From Patagioenas fasciata (lineage: Eukaryota; Chordata; Aves; Columbiformes; Columbidae): a stretch of DNA of 64,000 nt. The position numbers and the translations under genes were made by a program. Positions within the stretch are counted from its first letter, which is position 1. The number at the start of each line of letters is the position of its first letter. The notes under the pieces were generated by a model. That model ran no database searches. It was not told where the DNA came from and saw only the letters and a program-made list of their open reading frames with translations. The DNA lies in NCBI RefSeq assembly GCF_037038585.1, contig NC_092525.1, positions 5,558,969 through 5,622,968 of the forward strand, given 5' to 3'. This document shows, one piece after another, positions 60,330-64,000 of this stretch.

Positions 60330-61584
60330 GACGCTGAGCTGCCGCGTTACCCGCTGCCGTCTGAGCGGATCTCGGGGAGCCTCTGGAACCGCCAGAGCGC
60401 TCCCCCCACCAACATTCTCTTGCCTTGTTTTCGGGGTTCCTCTTCACCAGCTGAGGCGCCCTCCCACCCCCCGCCGCCCTCTTACCTTTTTCTAGAGGTC
60501 TCTTGAGCCACCAGCAAGCTCCCCCGCACCTTCCCTCAGCGATCTTGGCCCGCCAGAGGCCTGCCCCTCGCCAGCCTCCTCCCCTTTTCCTGGGTGCTGC
60601 TTGAACCACTGGTGGGCTCCCCTCCACCATCCTCTCGTCCTTTGTAGGGCAGTCTCGTGACTCACCAGAGCGCTCTCCGCCGTTGCCTTGCTGGGGTTAT
60701 TGACACCGCTTGACTTGCCAGAGCGCTCCCCCTCGCAGTTCTCTTGTTGGATTTCTTGGGACCTTTTGAACCGTTGGAACAACGGGAATGCTCCCCCCCA
60801 CTGTGACCTTGCCTTTCTTCAGTGCGATCTTGACGTGCTGGAGCACTTCCCCGCGCCGTCCTCTTGCCTTTTACTGGGGAGTCTCTTGAATATCCACAGC
60901 ACTCCCCTCTGCCATCCTTTACCAGATTTTTTGACACTTCTTGACATCTCGGAGTGCTCTCACTCACCCTTGTCTTGCCTATTTTCAGGGCGCTCCTGTC
61001 CCGCTGGATGCTCCTCCCTGCCATCCTATTGCCAGATTGAGAATTCTCGATCTGTCCCAGCGCTACCCCACCGTCCTTCTGCCTTCTACCTGGGAAGTCA
61101 CTTGAAGAACTGGAGCACTCCCCCCTGCTGTCCTCTTGCCTTTCTTCACTGAGATTTTGGCCTGCCAGAGCACTCCTCCCTGTTGTCCTCTTGCTGGATT
61201 TCTCGGTACCTCTTGACCCACTGGGTCTCTCCTCCTGCCGTCCTTTTGCCTTTCCTTAGTACATTCTTGGTCTGCTGGAGTGCTCCCCCCCACCATCCTC
61301 TTGCTGGATTTCTCGGGACCCCTTGTCCCATATAGGACATTCCCCCCCACCACCATCCTGTTGTGTTTTTTAGGAGAGTCTTGTGATCGACCAGAGCGCT
61401 CCCCCCTTGACATCCTCTTCCCCTTTTTCTGGGTGACTTTTGAACCACTGGTGAACTCTCCCCCATCATCCTCTTGCCACATATATTGAGACTTGTTGAT
61501 CCGCCAGAGCGCTTCCCCCACTGTCCTCTTGCCAGATTTACTGATACCTCTTGTCCTGTCAGAGCGCTCCCTCTCGCAGTCCTC
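60330..61584. repeat. ~56 bp minisatellite of U6 (shortest allele)
   Basis: Only about 1.25 kb is left. The first ~860 bp matches U1 phases 1,840-2,695 and the rest matches phases 5,327-5,725. The single fusion point sits inside homologous monomer sequence near 61,190. Confidence 0.88.
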
Positions 61585-61597
61585 TTTGTTCAGTTTG

Positions 61598-63348
61598 TAG
61601 GGTAGGAGGGGGGATCTCTGATTACAGAAAGGTCCCTTTGTTCTAGGAGACATTCCCTTGCTCCATGCTTCAGGTTGCCCATCTTCCCTCTCATTTTCAA
61701 TATGCACGTCCATCACCTTCCTCCTCTTCTTTCTTGATCCCTCGACTCCCGGATGAACTCAAATCCTCTTTCTTGATCACTCTTTCTCGTAAGTTCACAA
61801 CCTTACTTTCCTTTCTTGCTTTCGCCTTTGTGAGCTGCTCCACCCAAACCGAAATGCCCTGAAGACAGAAATACACCCACCCCAAGCCCGTACAGTCACA
61901 TAGGGGGTGAGTCCGCTCGCTGACGCATCCCCACATCCCACAGCAAGCCCACCTTGCCTTGGCCCCGGCCCCCCGCACAGGCCTTCCCACCAACCCAGCC
62001 CCTCCGGAGCAGCACAGTTTCCCAGCATGCACCCCACAAAGACTTTCTTTGCCAGTCACCCCTGGCACTTACAGCAACACACCACATCAGCATCAAGAGC
62101 CCTGGGAGTGGAGAGCTGGCCAGGCCCTCACCCCGGCAGGATCCTCTTCCCCCTCCTTTAGCTGATGGCAGACAGACAAGACACCTCCCAAGAGGTGTCC
62201 AGCCCTCTCTCTCAACCACTCATGAGTACAAAAGCCCAGCCTCTACTCACCCACCCCGCCTCCCAAAACCCCACCAGCAGCCCCTGGTCCCAGCTGAACA
62301 GCAGCCAGTGCTGAAGATCTGGCTCGTGTTGTCGGACACAACCTTCCCATGGATGTCTGGGCCCCTGAGCAGTTTCCAGGGGTGGGAGGGCGCAGTCCTG
62401 ATTACAGGGAGGTCCCTGTCCCAAGGGGGACATTTTCTTCCTCCTCACTCCTGACTCGCAGCTCCATCACCTTCCTCCTCTTCTTTCTTGATCCCTCCTG
62501 ACTCGCAGCTCTACCACCGTCATCTTCTTTCTTGATCCCTGTTGACTTGCAGATGCACTCCAATCCTCTTTCTTGATCGCTCTTCCTCGTAGGTTCACCA
62601 CCTTCCTCTTCTTTCTTGCTTTCACCTTTGCGAGCTGCTCCACCCGAACAGAGATGCACAGAAAACAAAAATATACCCACCCCAGGCCCGTACAGTCACA
62701 CGAGGGGGCGAGTCCGGTCGCTGACGCATCCCCACACCCCACCACAAGGCCACCTTGCCTTGGCCCCGGCCCCCCGCACAGGCCTTCCCACCAACCCAGC
62801 CCCTCCGTAGCAGCACAGTTTCCCAGCATGCACACCACAAAGACTTTCTTTGCCAGTCACCCCTGGCACTTACAGCAACACACCACACCAGCATCAAGAG
62901 CCCTGGGAGTGGAGAGCTGGCCAGGCCCTCACCCCGGCAGGATCCTCTTCCCCCTCCTTTACCTGCTGGCAGACAGACACCTCCCAAGGGATGACCACCC
63001 TGCTCCCTTAACTGCTCCCAAGTCCAAGAGCCCAGCCCCTGCTCACCACCCCCACCTCCCAAAACACAGCCAACAGCCCCTGCTCCCATTTTACCACTTT
63101 ACCCCCGAGCACGGTTTCTAGGGGTGGGAGGGGGACGCACTAATCACAGATCGTTCCCTGTGCTTAAGGATACATTCTCCTTCTCGCTGGCTCAGGCTGC
63201 CCATCTTCCTCCTCACTCTTGACTCGTAGCTCCATCACCTTTCTCCTCTTTTGTCCCCTCCTGACTCACAGGTCCACCACTGTCATCTTCTTTCTTGACT
63301 CTGCTTGACTCACAGGTGCGCTCCAATCCTCTTTCGTGATCGCTCTTC
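61598..63348. repeat. ~0.8 kb higher-order repeats of U6
   Basis: The block is collinear with U1 5,740-7,490 and unaffected by the minisatellite deletion just upstream. TTCCCAGCATGC occurs at 62,019 and 62,820. Confidence 0.85.
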
Positions 63349-64000
63349 TGTGTCAGTACACGGAAGACCGGGCACGTGAGAAACTGCAAGAGTCAACAGC
63401 ATGAGAACAAGCATTAGTGGAAAAATACAAGAACAAAGGACTGTATGCTATGTGATACATCAAGGACAGAGGAGTTGATACAGGATTGATGCATCAAGGA
63501 CAGAGGGACAGCTTGTGATAGACAAAAAAGGTGTTTATGGCAGTGACTTTGGTGGGAACACAAAACACATCACTTATGTAATGCCTAACTTAGCTAATCA
63601 ACAAATGCTTGAGCAAGTATCATAGCGAGTATAAACACAAGCCTGAATTTGTAATAAACATCTCTCATTGCACCTTAAAAGAGAGTCCGTACCGCATTCG
63701 CTACAAATGGCGCCCTGGAACAGGGACTTTCAGCGTGCCTATAAAGGCAGTAGCCGCTCTGGTAGCGAAGCCCAATCGAACCAGGAAACAGGACCGGGAA
63801 CCAGGACAGTGCGCGCCCACCACCAACGAAAGGTGAGCGATTGGGAACCATGGGAGGGAAGTTATCCCTTAAGCAAAGACAAACCCTGGATGTCCTTCAA
63901 CATGCGCTACAAACGCAAAATCAGGATGTATCAGGGGTCTGATTGGTGAGTTTATTACAATGGATTGCTAATCATGTGCTAGACTTTCCTACAACTGGTA
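63349..64000 (+). mobile_element. Same collapsed provirus in U6, cut by the window end
   Basis: The 5' LTR, primer site (TGGCGCCC type) and most of the gag stub are present, preceded by CTCTTC. The LTR shares the U5 substitutions. Confidence 0.9.

Larger units (their letters stand above)
58491..64000. repeat. Macrosatellite unit U6 (truncated by the window, internally deleted)
   Basis: The unit follows U5 at an offset of 8,646 up to about 61,190 and then at 6,014, so 2,632 bp of minisatellite is missing. The join lies in CTCCCTGTTGTCCTCTTGCTGG, where two minisatellite blocks (U1 phases ~2,695 and ~5,327) are nearly identical, as expected from unequal exchange in register. Single-base changes place it with U1 at 59,995 (GAGGAATTTGC) and with U5 in the LTR. 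The unit continues beyond the window, ending inside the gag stub of its provirus. Confidence 0.92.

Overview
KIND OF DNA. This is vertebrate nuclear DNA, most likely from a bird, although the species cannot be named from the sequence. It has CpG islands in AT-rich unique DNA, minisatellites, long non-coding stretches, and remnants of two retrovirus lineages (one lysine-tRNA primed and beta/ERVK-like, one serine-tRNA primed and gamma/ERV1-like). No intact host protein-coding gene could be supported. Nearly all open frames are by-products of repeats or GC-rich DNA. LAYOUT. (1) 1-16,430: left part of a head-to-tail macrosatellite, with one full 8,646 bp unit (U1), one 6,809 bp deletion unit (U2) and a decaying partial unit (U3). 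(2) 16,431-40,864: about 24.4 kb of single-copy DNA. From left to right it holds a 52 bp minisatellite, a CpG island, 8 kb of AT-rich DNA, a CpG island with an octamer cluster, a purine tract, two more CpG islands and a retroviral composite on the minus strand (about 35.5-40.86 kb). (3) 40,865-64,000: the same macrosatellite in the same orientation, with a divergent edge segment, U4 (8,692 bp), U5 (8,646 bp) and U6, which runs off the window and carries a 2,632 bp internal deletion. UNIT ANATOMY, in U1 coordinates: 1-1,780 complex sequence; about 1,840-5,725 a minisatellite of ~56 bp monomers paired as 112 bp dimers; about 5,740-7,490 two complete copies and the start of a third of a ~0.8 kb repeat; 7,491-8,471 a collapsed provirus (LTR, primer site, 5' gag stub, partial 3' LTR) between 6 bp target duplications. 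HISTORY. The provirus entered one ancestral unit and was amplified with it. The edge segment at 40,865-41,152 keeps the unoccupied target. The two LTRs within a copy differ far more than copies differ between units, so the insertion is old and the array has been homogenised since. REGULATORY READING. The unique island carries three two-part CTCF-like sites, all on the plus strand and all with the same 9-base gap, each in or beside a CpG island. Every complete unit carries two ZNF143/THAP11-like sites. The island may therefore be an insulated promoter domain between macrosatellite blocks. That is inference from motifs. How the island, the arrays and the ERVs act together is not shown by sequence alone, and assembly collapse of the arrays remains possible.
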